From an uncultured Verrucomicrobiales bacterium (GTDB lineage Bacteria; Verrucomicrobiota; Verrucomicrobiia; Verrucomicrobiales; Akkermansiaceae), in the NCBI GenBank assembly GCA_937901085.1, contig CALCHQ010000104.1:39804-103803 (forward strand): 64,000 bases of DNA. Reading direction: 5' to 3'. The position numbers were made by a program, and so were the translations under genes. Positions 17,135 through 25,150 of this stretch are shown here, in pieces. The first letter of the stretch is position 1; each line of letters begins with the position of its first letter. The notes under the pieces are model-generated. The model saw only the letters and a list, made by a program, of their open reading frames with translations. It made no database searches and was not told the DNA's origin.

Positions 17135-17176
17135 CCCGCCCGGTTTGCGCCAGAATAGGATTGCAAGCCGGGCGGG
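17135..17176 (+). terminator. Terminator-like hairpin after DUF805-ankyrin gene 2
   Basis: A 14-bp stem with one G-T pair (17135-17148 with 17163-17176) and a 14-nt loop, followed by TTTGTGG. The loop and right arm carry the CAGAATAGGATTGCAAGCC block that is also present after the first ankyrin gene. Confidence 0.55.
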
Positions 17177-17203
17177 TTTGTGGTAGAGTGCCGCTGTTGC
17201 CGC

Positions 17204-17404
17204 ATGAGGGAGGAATTATCAGCGAATGAGGATGTCATCTTCGCCCAGCAGAACCGCAAGGTTGTGATGGGGCGCGGCAGCGTGGTGAATAAGCCCCGCC
17301 AGCTGGTAAGCGCGGGGTGGATTATTTTCCTGTACCTGCTGGCGCTACTGGCGCTGAATGCCTGGCTGCTGCGTCTGCTGGGCTATATCTCACTTCCGTG
17401 GTAA
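17204..17404 (+). CDS. 66-residue single-span membrane protein
   Basis: A small protein: a polar N-terminus of about 36 residues (MREELSANEDVIFAQQNRKV, then VMGRGSVVNKPR) and one membrane span (IIFLYLLALLALNAWLLRLL). The frame is open from a GTG at 17180, but the ATG at 17204 is preferred. Immediately after its TAA comes a 7-nt periodic inverted repeat. A decayed copy of its middle part lies after the first DUF805-ankyrin gene, which supports that it is, or was, a real gene tied to those proteins. Function unknown. Confidence 0.5.
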   Translation: MREELSANEDVIFAQQNRKVVMGRGSVVNKPRQLVSAGWIIFLYLLALLALNAWLLRLLGYISLPW

Positions 17405-17428
17405 ACGAACAGAAGTGGGAAGTGGAGG

Positions 17429-17519
17429 GAGGTACGAAGTACGAGGTGGGAAGTACGAAGTATGAATACAGCGCAGGAAGAATAACACTTCGCACCTCCA
17501 ACTTCGTACCTCGTACCTC
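17429..17519. repeat. Inverted repeat built of 7-nt units, copy A
   Basis: Arms of 33 nt (17429-17461 and 17487-17519) around a 25-nt loop. The left arm reads as 7-mers GGTACGA, AGTACGA, GGTGGGA, AGTACGA; the right arm is its reverse complement except for six positions, five of them A/G exchanges. The loop and the edge of the right arm hold CAGCGCAGGAAGAATAACA (17469-17487), repeated exactly in copy B. CCTGGCGGCAGCCGGGC follows at 17522-17538, also shared with copy B. Confidence 0.8.
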
Positions 17520-17569
17520 TGCCTGGCGGCAGCCGGGCAGACAACGCTTGTCAGCTCGCGTGATTTTGA

Positions 17570-17598
17570 TTGACAAGCGTGGGAAATATGCATAAAAT
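17570..17598 (+). promoter_or_regulatory. Promoter of yggL
   Basis: TTGACA, 17 nt, TAAAAT: almost a perfect consensus. The -10 box ends 9 nt before the ATG at 17608, so the transcript should have about 2-3 nt of leader. Confidence 0.75.
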
Positions 17599-17607
17599 TG
17601 CCGCACC

Positions 17608-17934
17608 ATGAAAAAGAGACTCCGCAAGAAGTATCGCGTTGGTGAGTTCAAGGAACTCTGCTTTGAATTTTCTTTTGGATACAAAGGCGATGTAGCCGCC
17701 GCTGAATGCGAGCAGTTCCTGCACGCTCTCATCGAGGAATGCATCGAAGCCAATGGGCTGGATTGCGAAGGCAGCATCACCGATGACGGCTGCAGCATCA
17801 TCGCTAAGGCGGTGGATCCCACCCAGACCAGCAACGCCCAGCGCGAAGCGGTGAAGGCATGGCTCGAAGCCCGCAGCGATGTGGAACTCAAGAGCTTCGG
17901 TGAACTCCAGGATGCCTGGTACGCCACCTGCTGA
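17608..17934 (+). CDS. yggL: YggL-family 50S-associated protein
   Basis: A 108-residue protein matching the YggL (DUF469) family. It has the basic start MKKRLRKKYRVGEFKELCFE, then FLHALIEECIEANGLDCEGS, and the C-terminal VKAWLEARSDVELKSFGELQ ending in DAWY. Escherichia coli YggL binds the 50S ribosomal subunit; its exact role is not settled. The gene stands alone behind a near-consensus promoter and ahead of a hairpin, upstream of citrate synthase. Confidence 0.85.
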   Translation: MKKRLRKKYRVGEFKELCFEFSFGYKGDVAAAECEQFLHALIEECIEANGLDCEGSITDDGCSIIAKAVDPTQTSNAQREAVKAWLEARSDVELKSFGELQDAWYATC

Positions 17935-17961
17935 TTTCCGTTTTTCCCAATCAAGAGCCCC

Positions 17962-17984
17962 GGCAGGCGGCCTTATAGCCTGCC
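17962..17984 (+). terminator. Hairpin between yggL and citrate synthase
   Basis: 7-bp perfect stem (17962-17968 with 17978-17984), 9-nt loop, followed by CCTCTCATTTTT. Probably terminates yggL. Confidence 0.5.
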
Positions 17985-18008
17985 CCTCTCATTTTTCAAA
18001 CTTTCAGC

Positions 18009-19157
18009 ATGAACGAAAACGAACAACAGCCCAAGAAAGATGTCATTTATGCCAAGGGGCTCAAAGGCGTTATCGCCACTGAGACCGGTCTGAGCGATGT
18101 ACGCGGCGAGCAGGGTCACCTGCTTTACTGCGGATACGAGATTGAAGACCTGGTTGACCTCTGCAGCTTCACGGAAATCATCTACCTGCTCCTGAATAAG
18201 CGGCTGCCCAACCGCGAGGAACTGGCCGGGCTGGAACAACGTCTGCGCAACGACCGCGAACTGCCGCAGCCGATTCTCGATTTCTTCAAGACAGCCACCA
18301 AGACAGCCCGTCCCATGAGCGCGCTGCGCACGGCCGTCTCCATGCTGGGCATGTATGACGACCGCACCAAGGACCCCAGCCAGATGAAGGAAATCGGTCT
18401 TTCCCTCATTGCGAAGCTGCCCGTCATGGCGGCCTATTACTACCGCATCTGCCAGGGGCTGGAGCTTCCCCCCATCCGCACCGACCTGGGTGAGGCTGAA
18501 CACTTCCTGTGGCTGCTGAAAGGCACCGAGCCCGACCCGGCGGAAGCCCACATTCTGGATGTGGCCTACATTCTGCATGCCGACCACGGCATGAATGCCT
18601 CCACCTTCTCGGCACGCGTGACGGCCTCCACGCTGTCCGATATGTATTCGGCCATCACCTCCGCCATCGGTTCCCTGAAAGGCCCGCTGCACGGCGGTGC
18701 CAATGAGGCCGTCATCGAGATGCTCAAGGAAATCGGCGAGGAGGAGAATGTGGAAGAATACATCAACCGCAAGCTGGCCAACAAGGAAAAGATTTTCGGC
18801 ATCGGCCACCGCGTCTACAAGACGCTCGACCCCCGCGCCCCTCTTCTGCGCCGCATTGCCATCCGCCTCACCCAGACCATCGGTGAGCCCAAGTGGATCC
18901 GCATGAGCGACCGTATCGCCAAGATTATGCGTGCCCGCAAGAATCTGAATGCCAACGTGGACTTCTACTCAGCCACGGTGTACTACAGTCTGGGCATTCC
19001 CACCCGCATGTTCACCACACTCTTTGCCATTGCACGCGTGGCCGGCTGGGTGGCACAGATTCTGGAGCAGCTGGAGGACAACACCCTCTACCGCCCGCTT
19101 GCCGCTTACAAAGGCCCGGACGACCCCCTGCTCGTCCCCATGCTCGACATGCGTTGA
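18009..19157 (+). CDS. gltA: Citrate synthase (short, CitZ/PrpC-like)
   Basis: Condenses acetyl-CoA (or propionyl-CoA in methylcitrate synthases) with oxaloacetate. Its 382 residues lack the N-terminal extension of the E. coli allosteric enzyme. Family motifs are present: GPLHGGANEAVIEML with the catalytic His near residue 232, GIGHRVYKTLDPRAP near 264-278 (second His and CoA/oxaloacetate contacts), and the Asp region NVDFYSATVYYSLGIP near 315-330. The short form is shared by citrate and 2-methylcitrate synthases; without prpB/prpD neighbours, citrate synthase is the likelier role. A strong terminator follows. Confidence 0.9.
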   Translation: MNENEQQPKKDVIYAKGLKGVIATETGLSDVRGEQGHLLYCGYEIEDLVDLCSFTEIIYLLLNKRLPNREELAGLEQRLRNDRELPQPILDFFKTATKTARPMSALRTAVSMLGMYDDRTKDPSQMKEIGLSLIAKLPVMAAYYYRICQGLELPPIRTDLGEAEHFLWLLKGTEPDPAEAHILDVAYILHADHGMNASTFSARVTASTLSDMYSAITSAIGSLKGPLHGGANEAVIEMLKEIGEEENVEEYINRKLANKEKIFGIGHRVYKTLDPRAPLLRRIAIRLTQTIGEPKWIRMSDRIAKIMRARKNLNANVDFYSATVYYSLGIPTRMFTTLFAIARVAGWVAQILEQLEDNTLYRPLAAYKGPDDPLLVPMLDMR

Positions 19158-19163
19158 TTTTCA

Positions 19164-19193
19164 AAATCCCCGGTTCCTACAAACCGGGGATTT
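19164..19193 (+). terminator. Intrinsic terminator of citrate synthase
   Basis: Perfect 12-bp stem (19164-19175 with 19182-19193), 6-nt loop, T-run at its 3' side. It begins 6 nt after the stop. Confidence 0.85.
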
Positions 19194-19195
19194 TT

Positions 19196-19384
19196 AGGTA
19201 CAAAGTACGAGGTGGGAGGTACGAAGTATGGGGACAGGCAGGCTGCGCCTGCGAAGTGAGATGAAGCAACGCATACTACCCTGGCGGCAGCCGGGCCGTA
19301 AGCCCTGCATTTCAATTTCTGTCTACTGCGCGCACAGCGCAGGAAGAATAACACCCCGTACCTCCAACTTCGTACCTCGTACTT
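19196..19384. repeat. Inverted repeat built of 7-nt units, copy B (expanded loop)
   Basis: Arms at about 19196-19227 and 19353-19384 repeat those of copy A (17429-17519), but the loop is 125 nt instead of 25. The loop contains an inserted stretch (19228-19279), the CCTGGCGGCAGCCGGGC module (19280-19296) that in copy A lies outside the right arm, and the identical CAGCGCAGGAAGAATAACA core (19335-19353). The right arm runs into the stop codon of the convergent gene at 19383. Confidence 0.8.
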
Positions 19385-20513
19385 ATTCATCTGCCACGGT
19401 AGTATCCGGCATCGGCTCCGGCTCTGCATATTGCAGATGAGGAGACAAGACAAAGGCCAGATATTGCTCATGCGTGGCATAGAGAGGGAAACGCATCTGC
19501 TGCGCCTCGGCGGAAACAGGGGTGTGGGCCATAGCCCCCTCCGATGCCTGCCAGCCGGGGTCATGAGCCACCACAACGGCTTCTACATAGGAAGCCCAGG
19601 CCAGTTCTGCTTCCTGGAACAAGCGTTTGGAGCGCTCCTGCACCGCCTGGAAATAGCTCATCTCCACCGCACCCGGTAGCGGTACCCCCGCCACCAGCGC
19701 CGCGCCACGCTCTGAACCAAAGCAAAGCTCGACCTGCTGGGCGCAAAGTTTCAGGTACCCCAGCCACAGAGCCGACGCCCGCCCGGCAGACTCAGCGCGG
19801 GCAGCATCGGTATGCGAAACCTCGTGGGCGAGTTCCTGCACCATCAACGGCGTGGACGGTGCTTCCAGGGCAGCATCCTCCTCCACGGCCTCCAAATCGA
19901 CATTGCCCTCCTCTGCCTCACCGCTTTCATGCGTGGGCATATCCTTGGCCTCTTCGTCATCCGGTGTCTGCTCCAGCCCCCAGGGCACGGCATAAATGAC
20001 CGCCTGGAAATCCTGCCGGTACTCGCGCTGCAGCTCAGCCCGGAAATGCGAGGCGCTTTCCGCCACGGTCTCAGCATCCAGAATGCAGGCCGCCATGCCC
20101 AGCTGGGCCATTCCGAAACGCATCTGCGCTTCATAGGAACGCTGCGCGGCCTGCAGAGCAGCATGGGCCGCCTGCCGGATGGCATTCTTTTCGCCCTCCT
20201 CGGCTTCAGCCGAATGCTGCCAGAGATTCAGCACGGCATCCAGTTCCTTGTTCATCGAATCCCAGAACCCCTGTTCCTCCGGAGAAAGCCCGGTATACCC
20301 CATGCGGGCCGCCTCAATGCGGCGTCTGCAGGCCGTCCGTTCAGCTGCCACCGCACGGCGTTCAGCATCATTGCGGGCCATCCGGGCACGGGCATCCAGA
20401 TACGAATTAAACTCCACCAGGCGGTCATCATAAAAACGCCCGGCTGCATCCTCCTGGGCCACGGCCAGAGGAGCCAGGGCAAGAGACAAGAGCATGAGGG
20501 GGAGTTTCCGCAT
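19383..20513 (-). CDS. Secreted protein of unknown function
   Basis: A 376-residue protein with a clear signal peptide (MRKLPLMLLSLALAPLAVAQ). The mature part is Ala/Glu-rich and mostly helical, with cysteines at about 61, 143, 270 and 277. An acidic, low-complexity middle (about 190-215) separates two helical halves. The first half (FNSYLDARARMARNDAERRA; FWDSMNKELDAVLNLWQ) faintly recalls LprI-like lysozyme-inhibitor domains, but I would not name it so. Its promoter is TTGCCA/TAGACT. The stop codon lies at the edge of repeat copy B, which may therefore have replaced its original 3' region. Confidence 0.6.
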   Translation of the reverse strand: MRKLPLMLLSLALAPLAVAQEDAAGRFYDDRLVEFNSYLDARARMARNDAERRAVAAERTACRRRIEAARMGYTGLSPEEQGFWDSMNKELDAVLNLWQHSAEAEEGEKNAIRQAAHAALQAAQRSYEAQMRFGMAQLGMAACILDAETVAESASHFRAELQREYRQDFQAVIYAVPWGLEQTPDDEEAKDMPTHESGEAEEGNVDLEAVEEDAALEAPSTPLMVQELAHEVSHTDAARAESAGRASALWLGYLKLCAQQVELCFGSERGAALVAGVPLPGAVEMSYFQAVQERSKRLFQEAELAWASYVEAVVVAHDPGWQASEGAMAHTPVSAEAQQMRFPLYATHEQYLAFVLSPHLQYAEPEPMPDTTVADE

Positions 20514-20519
20514 ACGCCA

Positions 20520-20547
20520 AGTCTACCATACAGCCCTGCCATGGCAA
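20520..20547 (-). promoter_or_regulatory. Promoter of the secreted-protein gene at 20513
   Basis: TTGCCA, 16 nt, TAGACT on the minus strand, with only 6 nt from the -10 box to the ATG: the predicted transcript is leaderless. Confidence 0.5.
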
Positions 20548-20652
20548 GGAAAAAGCCTGTCTATTTCGCGAATCTGTGGCATACGAGGCCTGATGCCCCA
20601 ATTCGCACTTTCCCGCGCACATGCGATGTGCTAGAGTTACCGGTGACACGTT

Positions 20653-21267
20653 ATGGACACCCCGAAAAACTACTACATTCCCACCGTTATCGAGAAAACC
20701 AGCCAGGGCGAGCGCGCTTATGACATCTATTCCCGCCTGCTGCTGGACCGAGTGATTTTCATTGGCACGGAAATTGACGATACCGTGGCCAATTCGGTCA
20801 TCGCCCAGCTGCTTTTCCTGCAGATGACGGACCCGAAGAAGGACATCCATATCTACATCAACTCCCCCGGTGGTTCTGTAACGGCAGGGCTGGCCATCTA
20901 CGACACCATGCAGTTCGTTTCCTGCGATATCAACACCTACTGCATCGGCATTGCCGCCAGTATGGCCTCTGTGCTGCTGGCCGCCGGCACCAAGGGCAAG
21001 CGCTTCTGCCTGCCGAATTCCCATGTGATGATTCACCAGGTGCGCGGTGGTGCCCAGGGCACGGCGGCAGATGTGGAGCGCACCATCAAGTTCATGTTCA
21101 GCCTGGATAAGCGCCTCACGGGCATCCTCTCCCAGCACACCGGCAAGGATTTCGACACCGTGAAGCAGGACCAGGACCGCGATAACTACATGACCGCCGA
21201 GGAATCCCTTGCCTACGGCCTGGTAGACCGCATTCTGGAGCATACCCCGGTGCAGAAGAAGAACTAA
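20653..21267 (+). CDS. clpP: ATP-dependent Clp protease proteolytic subunit
   Basis: A 204-residue serine peptidase that forms the barrel of the ClpXP machine degrading tagged or misfolded cytoplasmic proteins. The catalytic triad is intact: S103 (GIAASMAS), H128 (VMIHQV) and D177 (QDRDNYM), at the same mutual distances as in E. coli ClpP. The C-terminal YGLVDRILEHTP is typical. It lies 12 nt upstream of clpX, the normal order, so the two are translated from one transcript. A TAGAGT -10-like element at 20632 lies 15 nt before the start but has no good -35. Confidence 0.97.
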   Translation: MDTPKNYYIPTVIEKTSQGERAYDIYSRLLLDRVIFIGTEIDDTVANSVIAQLLFLQMTDPKKDIHIYINSPGGSVTAGLAIYDTMQFVSCDINTYCIGIAASMASVLLAAGTKGKRFCLPNSHVMIHQVRGGAQGTAADVERTIKFMFSLDKRLTGILSQHTGKDFDTVKQDQDRDNYMTAEESLAYGLVDRILEHTPVQKKN

Positions 21268-21279
21268 CCCCGGCCCCAC

Positions 21280-22605
21280 ATGGCAAAACAGAAGAAGATT
21301 TGTTCCATCTGCGGAGGTGCAGAGAGTGAAGGCCGCCCCATGCTCTCGCTGGACGGCACGCACATCTGTTTCCAATGCGTGGAAGGCATGACCTACCACA
21401 TGTTCCGCTCTGAAATGGGCGATGTGGCAGCAGACCGCATTCTTGCCCTCATCAAGGGAACGCACCCGGAGCTTGTCCCCCAGGACAAGACCGATGATTC
21501 CCCGGTGCTGGAGGTTCAGACGAAGAGCCAGGATGAACTGCCCACCCCGGAGCAGATGCACAAGATGCTCGATGCCTATGTCATCGGGCAGGAACGCGCC
21601 AAGCGCACCCTCTGCGTGGCGGTGTACAACCACTACCTGCGCCTGCGCCAGCCCAAGACGGACGATGGCGTGGAAATTGAAAAGAGCAACATCCTCATGG
21701 CAGGTTCCACCGGCAGCGGCAAAACCCTGCTGGCCAAGACCCTGGCCCGCATTCTGGATGTTCCCTTCTGCATTGTGGACGCCACCACGCTGACGGAGGC
21801 CGGCTACGTGGGCGAGGACGTGGAAAACATCGTGCTGCGACTCCTGCAGGCTGCCGATATGAATGTGGCCAAGGCCGAGCGCGGTATCATCTACGTGGAC
21901 GAAATCGACAAGATTGGCCGCAAGACGCAGAATGTGAGCATCACCCGCGATGTCTCCGGCGAAGGCGTGCAGCAGGCGCTGCTCAAGATTGTGGAAGGCA
22001 CGGAATGCAACATCCCCCCCAAGGGCGGCCGCAAGCACCCGAATGAACAGTACATCCGAGTGAACACGGAGAACATCCTCTTTATCTGCGGCGGTGCCTT
22101 CGTGGGGCTGGAGGGCATTATCCGCAAGCGTCTCGGTTCCTCTGCCATGGGCTTTGCCGCCGTGGAGGAAGACCGCGACGCCAAGGAATACACCGAAGAG
22201 GAGATTCTTTCCAAGGCCATGCCGGAGGATTTCTTCATGTTCGGCATGATTCCGGAGCTGATGGGGCGTCTCCCCATCTTCACCCCGCTGACTACCCTCA
22301 CCGAAGACCAGCTCATGCACCTGCTCACCGAGCCGAAGAACGCGCTCGTCAAGCAGTACACCAAGCTCATGGCCATGAACAATGCCAAGCTGAAGGTGGA
22401 AGAGGGCGCCCTGCGCGTCATGGCCAAACAGGCCATTGAACGCGGCACCGGGGCCCGCGCCCTGCGCGGCATCTTCGAGAACCTTATGCTCGATGTCATG
22501 TACAAGGTACCCAGCGACAAGAGCATCGACACCGTCACCCTCACCGAAGAAGTGGTGCTGGGCAAGGCCGAACCGAAAATCAAACGCCGCAAGGCAGGTA
22601 AGTAA
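21280..22605 (+). CDS. clpX: ATP-dependent Clp protease unfoldase subunit ClpX
   Basis: A 441-residue AAA+ unfoldase that recognises substrates and feeds them to ClpP. An N-terminal C4 zinc-binding domain uses C8, C11, C30 and C33. Walker A GSTGSGKT is at 142-149 and Walker B IIYVDEID at 203-210; the C-terminal part has the ARGARALRG-like sensor-2 region (RGTGARALRGIFENLML). Its length is near normal (about 424 in E. coli). Second gene of the clpP-clpX-tsaD run, with only 5 nt before tsaD. Confidence 0.97.
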   Translation: MAKQKKICSICGGAESEGRPMLSLDGTHICFQCVEGMTYHMFRSEMGDVAADRILALIKGTHPELVPQDKTDDSPVLEVQTKSQDELPTPEQMHKMLDAYVIGQERAKRTLCVAVYNHYLRLRQPKTDDGVEIEKSNILMAGSTGSGKTLLAKTLARILDVPFCIVDATTLTEAGYVGEDVENIVLRLLQAADMNVAKAERGIIYVDEIDKIGRKTQNVSITRDVSGEGVQQALLKIVEGTECNIPPKGGRKHPNEQYIRVNTENILFICGGAFVGLEGIIRKRLGSSAMGFAAVEEDRDAKEYTEEEILSKAMPEDFFMFGMIPELMGRLPIFTPLTTLTEDQLMHLLTEPKNALVKQYTKLMAMNNAKLKVEEGALRVMAKQAIERGTGARALRGIFENLMLDVMYKVPSDKSIDTVTLTEEVVLGKAEPKIKRRKAGK

Positions 22606-22610
22606 CCCTC

Positions 22611-23660
22611 ATGCTGGTACTGGGAATCGAGTCGAGCTGTGATGAAACCGCCGTTGCCCTCATGGAGGACACCGGCAGCGGGCAGCCGCAGCTGCTCAGT
22701 TCAGTCATCTCCACGCAGATTCCCCTGCACCGCATGTACGGCGGTGTCATCCCCGAACTGGCCTCGCGCAACCACTCGGCCAACCTGCCCGCTGTGCTGC
22801 AGGAAGCCCTGGAAAAAGCCGGGCGCAGCATTCACCAGGTCGATGTCTTTGCCAGCACGGCAGGTCCCGGACTCGTGGCCGCCCTGCTGGTGGGCAACAC
22901 CGCAGCCAAAGCCCTGGCTCTGGCCGCAGGCAAACCCTTTGTGGCCGTCAACCACCTGGAGGGGCACATGCTCTCCCCCTTCATCACCCACCCGGCAGGA
23001 CTCGTCCCGCACCTGGGCCTTGTCGTGAGCGGGGGGCACAGCCTCTTGATTGACGTCAAGGGAGCGGGCGACTACACCTTGCTGGGGCGCTCGCGCGACG
23101 ATGCCGCAGGCGAGGCTTTCGACAAGGTGGCGAAGATGCTGGATTTACCCTACCCCGGCGGCCCGGAAATCGACAAGCTGGCCGAAAAGGGCGACCCGGA
23201 GCGATTCCTGCTTCCGCGCCCGATGATGCACGAGAACCACCTTGACTTCTCCTTTTCCGGGTTGAAGACGGCCGTACTCTACACCCTGCCCAAACTGGTG
23301 GCGAGCGGCAATCCTCATGAGCTGGATGATCAGACCATGTGCGACCTCTGCGCCGGGGTGCGCCAGGCCATCATCGATGTGCTGCTGCACAAGGCCTTGA
23401 AAGCCCTGCGCCAGACCGGACACAAGGTACTGGCCGTTTCCGGCGGAGTTTCCTGCAACAGCGGGCTGCGCCGCCAGCTGCTGGAAATGTGCAAGCGCCG
23501 CCGCATCGAACTCATCCTGCCGCCCAACAGCCTGACTACCGACAACGCCGCCATGATTGCCTTTGCCGGTATGCTCCGCGCCCGAAGTGGCGATTTCTCC
23601 CCCCTTGATACCCCCGTTGACCCCAACATGAAACTGGCCGGCATGCAGCTCCGTAAATAA
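22611..23660 (+). CDS. tsaD: tRNA threonylcarbamoyladenosine transferase TsaD
   Basis: A 349-residue protein that transfers the threonylcarbamoyl group to A37 of ANN-decoding tRNAs with TsaB and TsaE. It starts with LGIESSCDETAVALM, the family hallmark. The metal-binding histidines are in the RNHSANLP and NHLEGHML segments, and the ATPase-fold motifs VSGGHSLLID and VSGGVSCNSGLRRQL are present. It sits 5 nt after clpX and 2 nt before the next gene, so it is in the clp operon. Identification is firm. Confidence 0.96.
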   Translation: MLVLGIESSCDETAVALMEDTGSGQPQLLSSVISTQIPLHRMYGGVIPELASRNHSANLPAVLQEALEKAGRSIHQVDVFASTAGPGLVAALLVGNTAAKALALAAGKPFVAVNHLEGHMLSPFITHPAGLVPHLGLVVSGGHSLLIDVKGAGDYTLLGRSRDDAAGEAFDKVAKMLDLPYPGGPEIDKLAEKGDPERFLLPRPMMHENHLDFSFSGLKTAVLYTLPKLVASGNPHELDDQTMCDLCAGVRQAIIDVLLHKALKALRQTGHKVLAVSGGVSCNSGLRRQLLEMCKRRRIELILPPNSLTTDNAAMIAFAGMLRARSGDFSPLDTPVDPNMKLAGMQLRK

Positions 23661-23662
23661 CC

Positions 23663-24550
23663 ATGGGACTTAGAGAAAAGCTTAACGAAATTCTGCCCAC
23701 CCTCCTGCCGGAGCGCGCAGAAGATGCCATCAAAGGCAAGGAACTGATAGCCCGTGTGCGCGCTGTACTGGGGGATGCCTACTCCGATCACTCGCTGCGT
23801 TCACAATTCTCCTTCATTGCGCTTGATCCGGATTCTTGCCTTGCCCGCGTGGAAAACGGACAGGGATACTACCTTCGGCGTGAGGGGGATTCCCCCAGTC
23901 TGCAGAATGTCTTTGGCGGCAATGCCGAGAGCGAAACCATGCTGCACAAGGCCATGGCGCTGGCTGTCCGACTGTACGACACCGCCGGACAGGGTGTCTT
24001 TGTCTACCCGGTAGATGGCGAGGAAAGCTGGGGGCACCCGGATCTAGTGGCGGTGCAATGGCCCGCCGGTGCCTGGGATGATGAAGGTGCGTACATCATG
24101 GAAGAAGCGGGCGATGAACTTTCTTTCCGCGCGATATGCGTGGGCTTTGCCGATGATGAGGACAGCTGCCGCCAGGCGTTCTTCCGCACGCTGGCCTGCG
24201 GGCAATGGGCGCAGGAATGCGAACTGCTGCTGCTACCCGGTGCGGCCAATGAAGAGGAGCTGACCGACCTGGCCACGCGCTATGGCGTGGGCATCTGCTG
24301 CCTGGATGCCGATGAGGAAGCGCTGGAAGCGCTTCCCCGCGCCGATGAGATTTTCCGGCTCAGCACAGAAGATGCCCGCACCCTGCTGGCCAGCCTGCCG
24401 CAGACCACCCTGGCCCGCCCGCGCCACCGGGCGCTCTCTGCCCGCGCTGCCGCCGCCATGCCCGACACCACTGCAGTCCTGCAATGGGCGCAGGGCTGCA
24501 CCGTCCGCGGCCGTGTGGAAGCCTACGAACACCGTGTAGCGGTCAATTAA
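23663..24550 (+). CDS. Conserved hypothetical, possible wHTH plus nuclease-like fold
   Basis: A 295-residue cytoplasmic protein 2 nt after tsaD, so part of the same transcript. Residues 1-70 (RVRAVLGDAYSDHSLRSQFS) look like a small winged-helix or HARE-type domain. The middle (GHPDLVAVQWP, about 125-135, then an FRAICVGFADDEDSCRQAFF helix region) has the order of acidic residues and strands seen in restriction-endonuclease-like folds, but no full PD-(D/E)xK motif is obvious. I do not recognise a named family; the fold is a guess. Confidence 0.5.
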   Translation: MGLREKLNEILPTLLPERAEDAIKGKELIARVRAVLGDAYSDHSLRSQFSFIALDPDSCLARVENGQGYYLRREGDSPSLQNVFGGNAESETMLHKAMALAVRLYDTAGQGVFVYPVDGEESWGHPDLVAVQWPAGAWDDEGAYIMEEAGDELSFRAICVGFADDEDSCRQAFFRTLACGQWAQECELLLLPGAANEEELTDLATRYGVGICCLDADEEALEALPRADEIFRLSTEDARTLLASLPQTTLARPRHRALSARAAAAMPDTTAVLQWAQGCTVRGRVEAYEHRVAVN

Positions 24551-24559
24551 TCAGGATTT

Positions 24560-25135
24560 ATGAAGGCTCTCCTCTCCCGACTCTGTGGCAAACGCGCCAG
24601 CAGGCTGTTTCTGCTGGCAGGTCTCCTGCTCCTTGGCACTTCGCTCTACCAGCTGCTGCGAACCGCCATGTATGTGCATGAGTCCGTCATCGTCACCGCC
24701 ACCGTCACCGATGTGCGCGTGCAGCCTTTCGAGTCCACCCTGCAGGCGCTGCGGCATGGCAATGCCGCTCTGGGAGACACGCCCTCCTACCAGCCCATCG
24801 TGCGCTATACCGTTCCCAATGGTCTGGTCATCAACCGCCTCATGACCGATGCCGACGATACCGACTACACCATCGGCCAGCAGGTACAGGTCATCACACC
24901 GGCACTGGACCCCAGCCAGGCGCACATTTACAAGTGGAAATTCATCTGGGGCTGGGAGTGCCTGCAGCTCGGCAGCGGCCTTATGCTGATGTTACTCTGG
25001 CTCGCTCTGCGTGAACGGAGTGCAGCTCCCGCCCCCGCTGCCACCCGCAGCCGGGGCGGACGGCAGGGCAGCCGGAAGAAAACAGGCTCTGCCACGCCGC
25101 GCAAACGCTCGCCGCGTAAACGGAAACAAGCCTGA
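24560..25135 (+). CDS. DUF3592-like membrane protein
   Basis: A 191-residue protein with two membrane spans (about 15-37 and 136-152) flanking a beta-rich extracytoplasmic domain (VIVTATVTDVRVQPFEST; SYQPIVRYTVPNGLVINRL). This is the usual layout of DUF3592 proteins. The C-terminal 35 residues are strongly basic (RSRGGRQGSRKKTGSATPRK) and could touch nucleic acid or phospholipid. It lies 9 nt after the preceding gene. Function unknown. Confidence 0.6.
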   Translation: MKALLSRLCGKRASRLFLLAGLLLLGTSLYQLLRTAMYVHESVIVTATVTDVRVQPFESTLQALRHGNAALGDTPSYQPIVRYTVPNGLVINRLMTDADDTDYTIGQQVQVITPALDPSQAHIYKWKFIWGWECLQLGSGLMLMLLWLALRERSAAPAPAATRSRGGRQGSRKKTGSATPRKRSPRKRKQA

Positions 25136-25150
25136 TTTCCCGCCTGCCGC

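Noticed and set aside
17429..19384. CRISPR array suggested by repeated units near 17.4 and 19.2 kb
   Set aside because: Units are 7 nt in direct contact and arranged as inverted arms; there are no regular spacers of 25-40 nt and no cas genes.
20428..22320. 630-codon frame antisense to clpP/clpX
   Set aside because: Complement of two certain genes; low-complexity His/Gly/Leu-rich product, no domain.
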